DNA from: Paenibacillus sp. HGH0039
Lineage (GTDB): Bacteria; Bacillota; Bacilli; Paenibacillales; NBRC-103111
Length of the DNA stretch: 64,000 nt
Assembly (NCBI RefSeq): GCF_000411255.1
Contig: NZ_KE150412.1
Location: forward strand, 1,024,645 to 1,088,644
Direction: 5' to 3'
In this document: in pieces, positions 45,156 to 55,506 of the stretch
Numbering within the stretch: the stretch's first letter is position 1
How the letters are laid out: each line of letters opens with the position of its first letter
Translations under genes and position numbers: made by a program
The notes under the pieces: generated by a model
Seen by the model: the letters and a program-made list of their open reading frames with translations, nothing else
What the model was told of the DNA's origin: nothing
The model's database searches: none

Positions 45156-47918
45156 TTATTCGAGGCGGGAAACTACTTCCGCACATCTTGCGCACAGAGT
45201 CGGGTGTTCTTTGTTCTGCCCAACTTCCGGCGTGACTATCCAGCAGCGTTCGCATTTCTCTCCCTCGGCGACGGATACCTGCACGGCAAGATCCTGAGCC
45301 TCGTAGCTTCCTTCCGGCGCTTTCTCGGACGGATTATGCAGGGTGGCGGCCGAAACGATGAAGAGCGTATCGAGCTTGTCGAAACCGCTGAGCAGCTTGA
45401 ACGCCGCATCGCTCGGGTACAAATCAACCGCAGCGCTCAACGAGTTGCCGATTGTTTTGTTCTTGCGCGCTTCTTCCAGCGCTTTAAGCACTTCGTCGCG
45501 GATATTCAGGAAGCCGTCCCACTTCTGCTCCAGCTCCTGGTTATACACATCCGTCCGGATTTCCGGCAGTTCGCTGATCTGTACGCTGTCCAGCTCCACG
45601 CCGGGGATGTACTTCCACACTTCGTCGGCCGTATGCGGCAGGATCGGCGCAATGAGCTTCGTGATAGCAAGCAATGCGTCGTAGAGAACCGTCTGCGAAG
45701 CTTTGCGGGCGGAATCGTCGGCCGCGTCCGCGTACAGGCGGTCTTTGATGATATCCAGGTAGAACGAACTCATCTCCACGGCGCAGAAGTGATGAACCGC
45801 TTGATAGACGACATGGAACTCATATGCGTCATAAGCTTTGGTTACTTTTTCCGTCATTCTGTTGAGGCGGATAACCGCATACTGGTCCAACTCGCTCATT
45901 TGGGCGAAATCCACACGGTCCTTCACCGGATCGAACTGGCTCAAATTGCCCAGCAGGAAACGGAGCGTGTTGCGGATTTTACGGTACACTTCCGTAATCT
46001 GGCTCAGGATGTTGTCGGAAATCCGCACGTCAGACTGATAATCCACCGAAGATACCCACAGACGCAAAATGTCGGCGCCAAGCTTGTTGCACACTTGACT
46101 CGGATCGACAGTGTTGCCGAGCGACTTGGACATTTTGCGGCCTTCTCCGTCCAGAGTAAAGCCGTGGCTCAAAATCCCCTTGTACGGGGGCTGGCCTTTT
46201 ACCGCCACGCCCGTGATCAGGGAGGAGTTGTACCAGCCGCGGTACTGGTCGGAACCTTCCAGATACAGATCGGCCGGCCACTGCAGTTCGGGACGCTTGG
46301 CCAGCACTCCCGCATGGGAGGAACCCGAATCGAACCAGACGTCCATGATGTCCGTCTCTTTGCGGAACTCGCCATGGCCGCATTCCGGGCAGGAAAGGCC
46401 TTGCGGCAGAAGCTCCTTCTCCGTCAGCGTGAACCACGCGTTGGAGCCTTCTTTTTCGAACAGTTTGGCCACATGCTCGATGGTCTCATCGTTTACGATC
46501 GGATGATTGCAGCTGCGGCAGTAGAAAATCGGAATCGGTACACCCCACACGCGCTGGCGGGAAATACACCAGTCTCCGCGGTCCGCGATCATGTTGTGAA
46601 GACGGATCTCCCCCCAACTAGGCGTCCATTTGATTTTTTTGATTTCTTCCAGCATTTCATCGCGGAATTTATCGATGGAAGCAAACCACTGCTCCGTCGC
46701 CCGGTAAATAACCGGCTTTTTCGTACGCCAGTCATGCGCGTATTGGTGATTGATGGAGGAAGCGTGAAGCAGGTGTCCGCTGTTTTCCAGCCATTCCAGA
46801 ATCGTTTTGTTTCCTTTTTCGTAGAAAACGCCTTCCAGCCCCGGCGCTTCCGCCGTGAAATGTCCTTGATCGTCCACCGGACAAAGGACGCCGATCTTGT
46901 ATTTTTGCCCGACGATAAAGTCGTCCTCACCGTGGCCGGGAGCGGTATGAACGCAGCCTGTACCGGCTTCCAGCGTAACGTGCTCGCCCAGCATGACAAG
47001 CGACTCTCTGTCGTAGAACGGATGCTTGCAGGTCACGTTCTCCAGCTCGCTTCCTTTCACCGTGGACACCATGCTGTAGTCGGTCCAGCCGATTGCTTTC
47101 GCAGCCGATTCCAGCAAACCTTCGGCCAGCACGTATTTTTTGCCGCTCACTTCCACGACAGCGTACGTAAAGTCCGGGTGAACGGAGATGCCCAGATTCG
47201 CCGGGAGCGTCCAAGGTGTCGTCGTCCAAATGACGAAAGCCGCATCCTGAGGAAGCTTGCCTTGGCCCTCCGCTACATCGAAAGCGACATAAATGGACGG
47301 AGACGTTTTTTCTTTGTATTCGATTTCGGCTTCAGCCAGAGCGCTCTCCGAAGAAGGAGACCAGTACACCGGCTTCAGGCCTTTGTAGATGTAGCCTTTT
47401 TTGACCATTTCACCGAAAAGCCGGATTTGCTCGGCTTCATATTCCGGCTGCAGGGTGATGTAAGGATGATCCCAGTCTCCGCGGATTCCAAGACGTTTGA
47501 ACTGTTCCTTCTGCCGCTCCACCCACTGGAGCGCGTATTCTTCGCAGTATTTGCGGAATTCGGCAACGGACATCTTTTTGCGGTCCACTTTGCCGCTGTT
47601 GGCGATAGCCTGCTCGATCGGCAGTCCGTGCGTATCCCAGCCCGGAACATACGGCGCATCATAGCCCTGCATCGTTTTGAATCGGACGATAATATCCTTA
47701 AGAATCTTATTCAGCGCATGGCCGATATGAATGTCCCCGTTGGCGTACGGAGGTCCGTCGTGCAAAATGAACTTCTCCCGCCCTTTGCGGCTCTCCTGCA
47801 CTTTCGCGTAAATATCGTTTTCTTCCCAATGCGCCTGCATTTTAGGCTCTGCCTGGGGCAGGTTACCTCTCATCGGAAAGTCCGTTTTCAACAGTTGCAA
47901 TGTTTTTCCGTAATCCAA
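45156..47918 (-). CDS. ileS: Isoleucyl-tRNA synthetase
   Basis: A 920-residue class Ia synthetase that charges tRNA-Ile in the cytoplasm. HIGH motif: [11 protein letters not shown] near 57-67; KMSKS motif: [11 protein letters not shown] near 594; the CP1 editing domain contains [13 protein letters not shown] and [16 protein letters not shown]. The C-terminal zinc site is [12 protein letters not shown] with CARC at the end, as in bacterial type I IleRS. ATG 47918 follows AGGGAGTGA. A T-box leader controls it. Confidence 0.97.
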   Translation of the reverse strand: MDYGKTLQLLKTDFPMRGNLPQAEPKMQAHWEENDIYAKVQESRKGREKFILHDGPPYANGDIHIGHALNKILKDIIVRFKTMQGYDAPYVPGWDTHGLPIEQAIANSGKVDRKKMSVAEFRKYCEEYALQWVERQKEQFKRLGIRGDWDHPYITLQPEYEAEQIRLFGEMVKKGYIYKGLKPVYWSPSSESALAEAEIEYKEKTSPSIYVAFDVAEGQGKLPQDAAFVIWTTTPWTLPANLGISVHPDFTYAVVEVSGKKYVLAEGLLESAAKAIGWTDYSMVSTVKGSELENVTCKHPFYDRESLVMLGEHVTLEAGTGCVHTAPGHGEDDFIVGQKYKIGVLCPVDDQGHFTAEAPGLEGVFYEKGNKTILEWLENSGHLLHASSINHQYAHDWRTKKPVIYRATEQWFASIDKFRDEMLEEIKKIKWTPSWGEIRLHNMIADRGDWCISRQRVWGVPIPIFYCRSCNHPIVNDETIEHVAKLFEKEGSNAWFTLTEKELLPQGLSCPECGHGEFRKETDIMDVWFDSGSSHAGVLAKRPELQWPADLYLEGSDQYRGWYNSSLITGVAVKGQPPYKGILSHGFTLDGEGRKMSKSLGNTVDPSQVCNKLGADILRLWVSSVDYQSDVRISDNILSQITEVYRKIRNTLRFLLGNLSQFDPVKDRVDFAQMSELDQYAVIRLNRMTEKVTKAYDAYEFHVVYQAVHHFCAVEMSSFYLDIIKDRLYADAADDSARKASQTVLYDALLAITKLIAPILPHTADEVWKYIPGVELDSVQISELPEIRTDVYNQELEQKWDGFLNIRDEVLKALEEARKNKTIGNSLSAAVDLYPSDAAFKLLSGFDKLDTLFIVSAATLHNPSEKAPEGSYEAQDLAVQVSVAEGEKCERCWIVTPEVGQNKEHPTLCARCAEVVSRLE

Positions 47919-47985
47919 AATGATTCACTCCCTAGTCTTAGTACGCTGATCCCTTCCGGGACAATTCCCTAGCTCTCTAAAATGC

Positions 47986-48290
47986 AAAAAACTTCTCCAT
48001 CCCAAAAGGGACGAGAAGTTAAGCTCGCGGTACCACCCTTGTTAGACCGTTCCGGCCCGCTGCCATCCCCTCAAACAGAAATCCGGTTCCCGCATGAAAG
48101 AAATGACGACCGGTTGTCAGTCTCACTCGACGAATCGATAACGGAATTACCCGATGCTCTCTACTTCGCTTTTCAAGAGACGCTCCTGGGGGATTTTCGT
48201 CCGCTGCAGAGATTAGGCTCACACCCACCCTAACTCGCTGACACTGCTGTACGGAATACTTGGCCCAGTCATCGCTTTACGAAAGATTCA
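47986..48290 (-). promoter_or_regulatory. T-box riboswitch of ileS (Ile)
   Basis: The minus strand shows, in order, stem I with GGTGGGTGTGAGCC, a candidate specifier ATC (48155-48153) in GAGCATCGGG, the T-box AAGGGTGGTACCGCG (48040-48026), and the terminator AACTTCTC / GAGAAGTT with a T run (48020-47986). Uncharged tRNA-Ile binding ATC and the T-box would allow read-through into ileS. Confidence 0.9.
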
Positions 48291-48351
48291 GTTACCCGAA
48301 GTATATCGAATCCGGGTCTGGTAGTCAATGAAACCCGTTCTTGGAAGCCGA

Positions 48352-48837
48352 TTACTTCTCGAGTTCAAGCACCTTGTCGTGATCGAGCGTCTTCCAGCCT
48401 TCATCCTGAAGGAGCTCCAGCTGCGCTTCGAGCAGAGTGCGGAAGCGTGTGCGGTAAATGCTCGCCTGCTTCTTTAGCTCTTCGGTTTCCATCGAAACTT
48501 TACGGGAACGCGTCAACGATTCGTTGATAATCCGGTCGGCGTTCTTCTCCGCTTCCTTGAGTACAAGCTGCGCTTCTTTCTTCGCGTTGTTCTTCACTTC
48601 GTCGGCGGCTTCCTGCGCGACAATAATCGTTTTGCTCAACGTTTCTTCAATATTGGAGAAGTGATCCAGCCGTTCCTGCAGCGCCAGAATTTGGTTTTGG
48701 AGCTCTTTGTTTTCACGGATAACGGCCTCGTAGTCCTTGATGACCTGGTCCAGAAATTCGTTCACGTCATCTTCGTCATAGCCGCGGAAAGAGCGCGCAA
48801 ATTCTTTATTATGTATATCGAGTGGTGTTAAGGGCAT
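48352..48837 (-). CDS. divIVA: DivIVA cell-division and polarity protein
   Basis: A 161-residue coiled-coil protein that binds curved membrane at septa and poles and recruits partners there. The membrane-binding start PLDIHNKEFARSFRGYDEDDVNEFLDQ is typical (given in part); two coiled coils follow, about residues 30-65 and 70-140. It sits between ylmH and the ileS T-box as in B. subtilis. ATG 48837 follows AGGAGGTGCACC. Confidence 0.95.
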   Translation of the reverse strand: MPLTPLDIHNKEFARSFRGYDEDDVNEFLDQVIKDYEAVIRENKELQNQILALQERLDHFSNIEETLSKTIIVAQEAADEVKNNAKKEAQLVLKEAEKNADRIINESLTRSRKVSMETEELKKQASIYRTRFRTLLEAQLELLQDEGWKTLDHDKVLELEK

Positions 48838-48946
48838 GGTGCACCTCCTAGAATGTTAACCGGTGGAGAGTTTGTACGGTTCAGTTAAGAAATAGAATTT
48901 CGACAGAAAAGCGAAAAATCCTTTATTCCTCGCACTTAAAAATAGG

Positions 48947-49726
48947 TTAAACGTATTTGCCCACTTTCATGCGGGTTCTGCCTTTCTTCGTCACTCCTTC
49001 TATTTCCAGGACACGAAAACGCCCAAAGCCCTGCAAAGAAACGACGTCGCCTTCCTGCAGGGGGACGCTCGGATTCTCTTCGGGCTTCCAGTTCACTTTG
49101 CATTTGCCGGCTCCGATCGGAATGAGAACTTTGGCCCGGCTTAATCGGAATACATCGCTTACAATTCCATCCAGACGGAGAGAAGCTACGGACAGCGACA
49201 TCTCCTCCAGTTTGACGGCGGACGGTCTCAATTTATCGATCGGCAAAATCTCGGTCGTCACATGGACGCGATGCACTTGGCTGAGATTGAGATGAAGATA
49301 ATCGGCCGCTTCTTCCGCCACGACGAAATGGCAGCCCTGTTCGGATACGTTAATATCCCCTACCTTGTCCCTTTTCATGCCGAGCGCCAGAATCGCTCCC
49401 ATATAATCGCCGTGACTAAGCGCCTGGAACTTGCTGTCACCGGATTCCACGGACAGGACTCTCAGCCCCATGTCTTCGCCCGAGAGATCCAGGTAATCCG
49501 GCCCGAGAATCGCTCTCTGGCGTTCCGCATCCGGATACCCGCCATCCAATCTGCAGTTCACGTCGGGATTGCGGTTAACCAGTGTACGGAGGATAAAAGC
49601 TTGCCGGGGATCAAGAAAGTCCGTCCGCTTCACTTTGTGATGGGCGGCGTTCTCGACCCACTCCTGGGCCCGGTCCACGAAAGCATGCTCATCGGGATGG
49701 AAATGCCCGTAGATTTCTTTAGCCAC
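48947..49726 (-). CDS. ylmH: YlmH, S4-domain RNA-binding protein
   Basis: A 259-residue protein of the YlmH family with an N-terminal domain containing FLDPRQAFILRTLVNRNPDV and an S4 domain near 182-245 (LSVASLRLDGIVSDVFRLSR, ending EGDVVSLQGFGRFRV). YlmH binds ribosomes or tRNA and recent work links it to ribosome quality control; here that role is from family knowledge. GTG 49726 follows GAGG by eight bases and shares its first base with the ylmG stop codon, so the genes are coupled. Confidence 0.92.
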   Translation of the reverse strand: MAKEIYGHFHPDEHAFVDRAQEWVENAAHHKVKRTDFLDPRQAFILRTLVNRNPDVNCRLDGGYPDAERQRAILGPDYLDLSGEDMGLRVLSVESGDSKFQALSHGDYMGAILALGMKRDKVGDINVSEQGCHFVVAEEAADYLHLNLSQVHRVHVTTEILPIDKLRPSAVKLEEMSLSVASLRLDGIVSDVFRLSRAKVLIPIGAGKCKVNWKPEENPSVPLQEGDVVSLQGFGRFRVLEIEGVTKKGRTRMKVGKYV

Positions 49727-50001
49727 TAGAATATCCTCAAAATGTAGCCGACCACGACTTTGAGGCCTGCGACGACGAGCCAGAATACGCCCATGGCAAC
49801 GATCGGAGAAATATCAAGCGGGCCGATCGGCGGGATAAAGCGGCGGAATGCGCTCAGATATGGCTCCACGAGTTTCGCCAGCAGTTCGCCGATAAAGCTC
49901 TCGCGAGCATTCGGGAACCAGGAAAGCAGCACGTAACCGAAAATCATATAAAAGTAAATTTGGGCCAATGTATCAATCAACCCGTAAATGTTCATGACCA
50001 A
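49726..50001 (-). CDS. ylmG: YggT family membrane protein, YlmG
   Basis: A 91-residue protein with two membrane helices (about 5-27 and 66-88) and the conserved middle SWFPNARESFIGELLAKLVEPYLSAFRRFIPP (given in part), typical of YggT/YlmG. Its exact function is unknown; it belongs to the division-linked ylm cluster. TTG 50001 has GAGGTG seven bases before it, better spaced than the ATG at 49995, which would shorten it by two residues. Confidence 0.88.
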   Translation of the reverse strand: MVMNIYGLIDTLAQIYFYMIFGYVLLSWFPNARESFIGELLAKLVEPYLSAFRRFIPPIGPLDISPIVAMGVFWLVVAGLKVVVGYILRIF

Positions 50002-50031
50002 CCGCTTTCACCTCAACCTTTTTGTCCACTG

Positions 50032-50457
50032 CTAAGCTTCATGCAAAAAATCTGAGATCGATCCCTGAATTTCTACGGAATCCGGGGCGCACAGGAAAAT
50101 ATTCGGTCCGATCTTGGAGATCGATCCGTTCAACGCGTAAACGGTCCCGTTCAGGAAATCGAAAATCCGTACCGCTTGTTCGGGACGAACCCGCTGCAAA
50201 TTTACGACGACGGTCCGGCGGGAACGCAGATGATCCGCAATCTCCTGGGAATCGTCGAAAGAATGAGGCTCGTGAAGCACAACGCGGCTGTTTTTCTGCG
50301 AATGAATGCTCACAATGTTATTTTTACTCTGTTTCGTACGTTGTTCCTGCACCGGGGTTTCAGGTTCTTCGGGAGTTTCTACAATTCTTTCCCGTTCTAC
50401 AACCTCTTCTTCTTCCTGCAGTCCGATAAAATTCATAAATTTATTCATAACGCCCAT
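50032..50457 (-). CDS. sepF: SepF cell-division protein
   Basis: A 141-residue protein that anchors FtsZ to the membrane and forms rings in the septum. The N-terminal amphipathic helix MNKFMNFIGLQ binds membrane; a charged linker follows; the C-terminal domain (about 60-141) carries RRTVVVNLQRVRPEQAVRIFDFLNG and the alternation of strands known from SepF. ATG 50457 follows GAGGAGG. It is followed by ylmG, as in the related clusters of Firmicutes. Confidence 0.95.
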   Translation of the reverse strand: MGVMNKFMNFIGLQEEEEVVERERIVETPEEPETPVQEQRTKQSKNNIVSIHSQKNSRVVLHEPHSFDDSQEIADHLRSRRTVVVNLQRVRPEQAVRIFDFLNGTVYALNGSISKIGPNIFLCAPDSVEIQGSISDFLHEA

Positions 50458-50493
50458 CCGACGCTCCTCCTCTGTGGAAAAGATGGTATTGAT

Positions 50494-51177
50494 TCAAGAT
50501 TTTCCGACAAGTACGGTACCTAAACGCACCCAAGTTGCGCCTTCTTCGATCGCCACTTCAAAATCTCCCGACATTCCCATGGACAAATGCCGCAAAGGTT
50601 CCGGCAGAATCCGCTCGGCGTTAAGCGCGTCCCTCAGCTCGCGCAGCTTCCTGAATACGGGCCGGGTCGCTTCCGCTTCGGCCTCCAGCGGAGCCATCGT
50701 CATCAAGCCGACGATCTGAAGATGGGGGTACTGCTTCAAATCCTTCGCGAAGGATTTCAGCTCTTGCGGGGGCAGTCCGTATTTGGACTCCTCACCGGAT
50801 ACGTTCACTTGTATAAAACATTTGACGGAAAGATCCCGTTTGGCGGCCTCTTTCTCCAGCTCTTTGGCCAGCGAAGCACGATCCAGAGAATGGATATACG
50901 CGAATTTCCCTATAATGTCCTTCACCTTGTTCGTTTGCAAATGCCCGATAAAATGCCAGTCTCCCCGGTCTCCGAGTGCTTCCCATTTTTCTTTGGCATC
51001 CTGCCAGCGGTTCTCTCCCACCTGTGTTAACCCATGGTCAAGAGCTTCGCGCGTGGCGTCCAGAGATACATATTTCGTAACCGCGATCACGTTTATGTCT
51101 TCAGGGCTGCGGCCGGACCGCCGGCAAGCCGCCTCAATGCGGTGGTGCACATCTTCAATACGCGCCTGCAAATTCAT
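50494..51177 (-). CDS. ylmE: PLP homeostasis protein, YggS/YlmE family
   Basis: A 227-residue TIM-barrel protein that carries pyridoxal phosphate without a known catalytic reaction and keeps free PLP and amino-acid pools balanced. The PLP lysine lies in INVIAVTKYVSLD (Lys near 35); GENRWQDAKEKW, WHFIGHLQTNK, FIQVNVSGEESKYGL and LSMGMSGDFEVAIEEGATWVRLG are the standard blocks (shown in part). It belongs to the ylm series between pgeF and sepF. Confidence 0.95.
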   Translation of the reverse strand: MNLQARIEDVHHRIEAACRRSGRSPEDINVIAVTKYVSLDATREALDHGLTQVGENRWQDAKEKWEALGDRGDWHFIGHLQTNKVKDIIGKFAYIHSLDRASLAKELEKEAAKRDLSVKCFIQVNVSGEESKYGLPPQELKSFAKDLKQYPHLQIVGLMTMAPLEAEAEATRPVFRKLRELRDALNAERILPEPLRHLSMGMSGDFEVAIEEGATWVRLGTVLVGKS

Positions 51178-51225
51178 CAGCAGCGGTTCACTCCCTCCAT
51201 GCTGTCTGTGTGTTGTCGGGCCGGA

Positions 51226-52080
51226 TTAGTCGTTTCTGAGACCAATCCAGGCTGCCATACGCCCGGTCGAACCCCCTTCTTTCCGATGGGAAAAGAACAA
51301 ATCGGTCGAACAGCTCGTACATAACTCTGTTACTTCTATATGCGACGACAAAATTCCTGCTTTCTCAAGAAATTGTCGGTTGCATTCCTGCAAATTCAAC
51401 TGATATTTGCCATCTTTACGGGGGATAACGACAGTTTCCGTCTGTTTTTTGGAAATGCCGGTATCCAGATGGCTCTCGTAAACGCGGCCCGCGACATAAT
51501 CATCCACTTCGTAACAACAGCCGCCTATGGAAGGGCCGATTACGGCATACACGTCTTCCGGCCTGGTTCCGAAGGAGCGGGTCATCGAAGCAAGCGCAGC
51601 CGCTCCGATATTCTGGACCGTTCCTTTCCAGCCGGCGTGGGCGATTCCTACGACCCGGTTCACCGGGTCGATCAGATAAAGCGGAACGCAGTCCGCGTAC
51701 AAGGCGCAGAGCATGATCCCTTTTCCGGCGGTAATAAACGCGTCCTTGTCCTGAATCGCATCGGCACGCGATATGCGTCCGCTCCCCATCTGCTCCTTTT
51801 CGATGACCGCTACCTCTTTGCCGTGCACCTGTTCGCCGAACGTGAGCGCTTCAAAGGGCACTCCGAGCGCTGCGGCAAGTCTCCTCCGGTTCTCGACGAC
51901 ATCCTCGTCCGCATCGTTTACGTGCAGGCCCAGATTAAGCGAATCGAAAGGAGCCGAACTCACTCCTCCGTGACGCGATGTAAATCCGGCCTGAACGAAA
52001 GGAAAACGTTCCTGAAGCCTTTCCAGCACAAAAAGTTCCGGTTCACCGGAATTTGATTTCTTGTATATAAACGGTTCCAC
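51226..52080 (-). CDS. pgeF: Purine nucleoside phosphorylase PgeF (laccase-domain, YlmD)
   Basis: A 284-residue protein of the Cu-oxidase_4 / YfiH family. The family has metal-dependent purine nucleoside phosphorylase activity, and E. coli PgeF also edits peptidoglycan precursors. Signs: QVHGKEVAV, GIMLCALYADCVPLYL with the Cys ligand near 129, GIAHAGWKGTVQNI with His near 152, and GPSIGGCCYEVDD. GTG 52080 follows GGAGGGG by about seven bases. Part of the ylm cluster. Confidence 0.92.
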   Translation of the reverse strand: MEPFIYKKSNSGEPELFVLERLQERFPFVQAGFTSRHGGVSSAPFDSLNLGLHVNDADEDVVENRRRLAAALGVPFEALTFGEQVHGKEVAVIEKEQMGSGRISRADAIQDKDAFITAGKGIMLCALYADCVPLYLIDPVNRVVGIAHAGWKGTVQNIGAAALASMTRSFGTRPEDVYAVIGPSIGGCCYEVDDYVAGRVYESHLDTGISKKQTETVVIPRKDGKYQLNLQECNRQFLEKAGILSSHIEVTELCTSCSTDLFFSHRKEGGSTGRMAAWIGLRND

Positions 52081-52263
52081 TGCTTGTCCCCTCCGTATCC
52101 CCGGCCTACAGCGGCCTTCTCTGCTTGTTCAAGTTTACCATATCGGTCATAAGACGACAAAAATTGGCGGTGCGGCAGGTATGAAAAGGGGGCGCCTCCG
52201 TTTTATAGCGGCTGCTTTATAACGAAGCGCCCGTAAGTACGCCCTTAATCATATCTACTTCTA

Positions 52264-52560
52264 TTACCCCCGTGAGCTGCGGTTGTAATCAGCGGAATCG
52301 CTCTCCTCGACGGCCCGGTAGGTTTTCGCTTCATCCAGTTTGACCAGAACGACATCGGCTCCGATTTTGACGATATTTTTCCAGGGAATGATAAGATCCG
52401 TTCCTCCCCCAAACAAGCCGAAAAACTTGCTGCTGTTCGGAACGACAATGGAATCGATCCGGCCTTGGCGGAGTTCAAGCTCCAAATCACTGATCTGGCC
52501 CAGTTTTTTACCATCCACAATATTAATAACGTCTTTCGTTTGAAAGTCGGATATTTTCAT
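52264..52560 (-). CDS. ylmC: YlmC/YmxH family sporulation protein
   Basis: A 98-residue PRC-barrel-like protein. KISDFQTKDVINIVDGKKLGQISDLEL and IDSIVVPNSSKFFGLFGGGTDLIIPWKNI (in part) are the hallmarks of the YlmC/YmxH family, small sporulation-linked proteins of unknown function. ATG 52560 has GGGTAAGCAG before it, a modest site. It follows sigG after 188 bases that contain the sigG terminator. Confidence 0.9.
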   Translation of the reverse strand: MKISDFQTKDVINIVDGKKLGQISDLELELRQGRIDSIVVPNSSKFFGLFGGGTDLIIPWKNIVKIGADVVLVKLDEAKTYRAVEESDSADYNRSSRG

Positions 52561-52685
52561 CTGCTTACCCCACGCTTTCAGGTTATTCGCCCGTTCGTTC
52601 TAGTATATGAGGGACACGGCCAAAATGTCCTGCAAAACCAAGAAAAGCGTCTCCCGGGGTCCAACCGGAAAAGCAGGCATAACAA

Positions 52686-52706
52686 AAAGCCCGGAATCCG
52701 GGCTTT
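52686..52706 (-). terminator. Terminator of sigG
   Basis: Minus strand AAAGCCCGG / CCGGGCTTT with TTTTT tail, about 40 bases after the sigG stop. Confidence 0.85.
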
Positions 52707-52748
52707 CGATAGATGTGCGAGCAAGTAAATCGGGCAGGCGGTGATCAA

Positions 52749-53531
52749 TCAGCTTTTGACATGTTTTTGCATCTGGGTGATGGCCGATTTCTCCAACCTT
52801 GAAACCTGCGCCTGCGAAATTCCGATTTCATCGGCGACTTCCATCTGGGTTTTGCCTTCGAAAAAGCGCATCGACAAAATCATTTTTTCGCGGGAGCCGA
52901 GCTTTCTCATCGCTTCTCTCAACGCGATTCCTTCGATCCACGACATGTCTTTGTTGCGTTCATCGCTGATCTGATCCATCACATAAATCGGGTCCCCGCC
53001 ATCGTGGTAAATCGGCTCAAACAGGGAAACGGGGTCTTGAATCGCGTCAAGCGCAAACACGACATCTTCTTTGGGCACGTTCAGCACTTCGGAAATTTCG
53101 TAAATCGTAGGCTCGCGGGAGTTCTTGTTCGTTAAACTGTCGCGGACCTGAAGCGCTTTGTAAGCGATATCCCGCAAAGAACGGGAGACACGAATCGGAT
53201 TGTTATCCCGCAAGTATCTGCGTATTTCTCCGATGATCATCGGCACCGCATACGTTGAAAACTTCACGTTCTGGCCCAGATCGAAGTTATCGATCGCTTT
53301 CATCAGGCCGATGCAGCCCACTTGAAAAAGGTCGTCGACAAACTCGCCGCGGTTGTTGAAACGCTGAATCACGCTGAGTACCAGTCTCAGGTTGCCATTG
53401 ACCAGTTTCTCTCTTGCGGATCGGTCGTTCTTCGTCTGCAGATTGGTGAACAGCTCACGCATTTCCACATTCGTCAGAACAGGAAGTTTGGCGGTATCGA
53501 CACCACATATTTCGACTTTATTTCGGGTCAC
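52749..53531 (-). CDS. sigG: Sporulation sigma factor SigG
   Basis: A 260-residue sigma-70 family factor that drives late gene expression in the forespore. The start TRNKVEICGVDTAKLPVLTN, region 2 (GNLRLVLSVIQRFNNRGE, VDDLFQVGCIGLMKAIDNFD), and region 4 (MEVADEIGISQAQVSRLEK) are near-identical in pattern to Bacillus SigG. GTG 53531 follows GGAGGTAAATCACC. A sigma-F type promoter lies just upstream, which fits its known control. Third gene of the spoIIGA-sigE-sigG series, separated from sigE by a terminator. Confidence 0.97.
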   Translation of the reverse strand: MTRNKVEICGVDTAKLPVLTNVEMRELFTNLQTKNDRSAREKLVNGNLRLVLSVIQRFNNRGEFVDDLFQVGCIGLMKAIDNFDLGQNVKFSTYAVPMIIGEIRRYLRDNNPIRVSRSLRDIAYKALQVRDSLTNKNSREPTIYEISEVLNVPKEDVVFALDAIQDPVSLFEPIYHDGGDPIYVMDQISDERNKDMSWIEGIALREAMRKLGSREKMILSMRFFEGKTQMEVADEIGISQAQVSRLEKSAITQMQKHVKS

Positions 53532-53566
53532 GGTGATTTACCTCCCAAGGAGAAACATTACTGTTA

Positions 53567-53594
53567 ATTATCTCCGCGACCCGTGTTTTTATGC
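53567..53594 (-). promoter_or_regulatory. Sigma-F/G-type promoter of sigG
   Basis: Minus strand GCATA (53594-53590), 14-base spacer, GGAGATAAT (53575-53567), which fits the forespore consensus GYATA - GGnnAnAnT. It lies 36 bases before the GTG. Confidence 0.68.
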
Positions 53595-53768
53595 GCTGTG
53601 AAGAGCTTGTCTCCCCCCTTGACAAGTGCCCGGATGCTTGCTCTCTCCTGCCGCTGTTGGCCCGTATTCGCTTTCAGTTTCCGATAATTTTTTTAAAAGA
53701 AGGCAGATATGTCTCCCGTTCGGAAGGATTATCCTGTACTTCCTTAAAATCGTATGGAAAAGTCACAC

Positions 53769-53800
53769 TAAAAAGCCTACCACACAGGTGATAGGCTTTT
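53769..53800 (-). terminator. Terminator of sigE
   Basis: Minus strand AAAAGCCTATCACC / TGTGGTAGGCTTTTT hairpin, close to the sigE stop. Confidence 0.85.
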
Positions 53801-53802
53801 GC

Positions 53803-54525
53803 TTAAACCATTTTATTAAACTCCTTGCGCAGCCGTTTGATGATCCTTTTTTCCAGCCGGGAAATATAGGACTGGGAAATGCCGAGCTGATCCGCAACGT
53901 CCTTCTGCGTTTTCTCCTCACCGTCCTGGAGACCGAAACGAAGCTCCATGATCGTTCGCTCCCGCTCCGTCAGCTTATCGAGCGCTTTATGCAGCAGCTT
54001 GCGGTCCACCTGCTCTTCGATGTTGCGGTAGATGGTATCGTTCTCGGTGCCCAGCACATCGGACAATAACAGCTCGTTTCCGTCCCAATCGATATTGAGC
54101 GGTTCGTCGAACGACACTTCTGTCCGTATTTTACTGTTGCGGCGGAGATACATCAGAATTTCATTCTCGATGCAGCGTGACGCATAAGTCGCCAGCTTGA
54201 TTTTTTTCTCGGGGTCGAACGTATTCACCGCTTTAATCAGACCGATCGCTCCTATGGAGACCAGATCCTCGATGTTAATGCCCGTATTTTCAAATTTGCG
54301 GGCTATATAGACAACCAGCCGGAGGTTGCGTTCAATCAGCATGGCACGGATGGCCGCGTCGCCGGAGGGCAGTTTTCCAAGCAAATATTCTTCTTCTTCC
54401 CGCGTCAGCGGAGGAGGCAGTGCTTCGCTTCCTCCTATGTAATAAATTTCTTCACCTTTCAGACCGAAAAAGATAAGAATCTTGTAATAAAAAATTAGCA
54501 TCTGCAATTTCCATTTGACCCGCAT
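53803..54525 (-). CDS. sigE: Sporulation sigma factor SigE (pro-form)
   Basis: A 240-residue precursor of the mother-cell sigma factor. The first 27 or so residues ([21 protein letters not shown]) are the membrane-associated pro-sequence removed by SpoIIGA; the mature part opens [13 protein letters not shown]. Region 2 has [19 protein letters not shown]-type sequence ([18 protein letters not shown]) and [19 protein letters not shown]; region 4 has [19 protein letters not shown]. It follows spoIIGA by 29 bases in one operon. Confidence 0.97.
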   Translation of the reverse strand: MRVKWKLQMLIFYYKILIFFGLKGEEIYYIGGSEALPPPLTREEEEYLLGKLPSGDAAIRAMLIERNLRLVVYIARKFENTGINIEDLVSIGAIGLIKAVNTFDPEKKIKLATYASRCIENEILMYLRRNSKIRTEVSFDEPLNIDWDGNELLLSDVLGTENDTIYRNIEEQVDRKLLHKALDKLTERERTIMELRFGLQDGEEKTQKDVADQLGISQSYISRLEKRIIKRLRKEFNKMV

Positions 54526-54554
54526 AACCGCTTCCTCCCACTCATAACCTTTCT

Positions 54555-55478
54555 TTAGCCGGCAGCAACCAGCGTCGGATGAATAATGGCATGATATGCC
54601 CCGTCACCGGAGAGTTGACCTCCGTCCAGTCCTACAAGTACTTTCGTCGTTTCCACTTGACCGCTGCTGTACGTGATGACCACCTTGTCGGGTTTAATCG
54701 CCAGCATGAACTGCGTATTCCGGTTTACTCCCCGGTAAGGCACCAGCCGCAGACGATCCTGCCATATGAAGTCTTCTTCCGTACCTATCGCCGTGATAAT
54801 CTGTTCTACCTCGGCTGCGCGGATTCGTCTCAACCACGATTCCGGCAGCATACTCCCAAGCTGCGAAGCCTCCATGACCATCACCGGGGTCCGCGTCAGC
54901 GGATCGTAGAGCTGGTTGCCCGTATCGATCAAGCCTGTACACCGGAAATCCGCACCGTCCACGATCACACTTACTTCCGCCAGATGGACCGCCAGTTCTT
55001 CCTTCTTCTTTACTCCCGACATCACCAGTCTGTGCAGCACCAGAGAACCAGCTCCTAACACGATGACTGCCCAAGTCTCGATCCGGATATTGAAGCTCGC
55101 CGCACCCGTTTGGCTGAACAGAAGCCCGTTCATCACATCGCCCGATGTTTGAAACACGTAGTTCAGGCCGAAAACGCCCCCCGCCGCTACAAAGTTGACT
55201 ACATAGAAAGTGCCCGTGTTACGCAAAAAGCGCTGCAAGCTGCCATAGCCGAAAGCAATCCATACCATACAGAGAGACATGATGATCTTTGCCGCAAAAG
55301 TAAACAAGAACGACAAGGAAGGTACGAACATGAGCAGTACATAAGATCCGCCCAGCGCAGAGGACAGCAGCAGTTTCCAAGGTTTGAAGGATAATCGTCG
55401 CGTCCGTGCGGTCACTAGTAAAACGGCGGCATCCATGACGACATTCACCAGGAAAATCAGATCCGCGTATACGACCAA
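54555..55478 (-). CDS. spoIIGA: Sporulation protease SpoIIGA
   Basis: A 307-residue membrane-bound aspartic protease that matures SigE at the septum. Five hydrophobic segments lie in residues 1-155; the C-terminal protease domain has the catalytic motif [16 protein letters not shown] (Asp near 183). The start is TTG 55478 after GGGGGTGAGG, giving [12 protein letters not shown], which matches the family. First gene of the operon with sigE, under a promoter with Spo0A-type layout. Confidence 0.93.
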   Translation of the reverse strand: MVVYADLIFLVNVVMDAAVLLVTARTRRLSFKPWKLLLSSALGGSYVLLMFVPSLSFLFTFAAKIIMSLCMVWIAFGYGSLQRFLRNTGTFYVVNFVAAGGVFGLNYVFQTSGDVMNGLLFSQTGAASFNIRIETWAVIVLGAGSLVLHRLVMSGVKKKEELAVHLAEVSVIVDGADFRCTGLIDTGNQLYDPLTRTPVMVMEASQLGSMLPESWLRRIRAAEVEQIITAIGTEEDFIWQDRLRLVPYRGVNRNTQFMLAIKPDKVVITYSSGQVETTKVLVGLDGGQLSGDGAYHAIIHPTLVAAG

Positions 55479-55506
55479 TTTTCCTCACCCCCAAGCGGAT
55501 GAGATT

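Noticed and set aside
45204-47972. A 922-codon frame on the plus strand opposite ileS
   Set aside because: It is antisense to the clear ileS gene, lies in the frame that GC-rich codon use tends to keep open, and has no recognisable motif or ribosome site.
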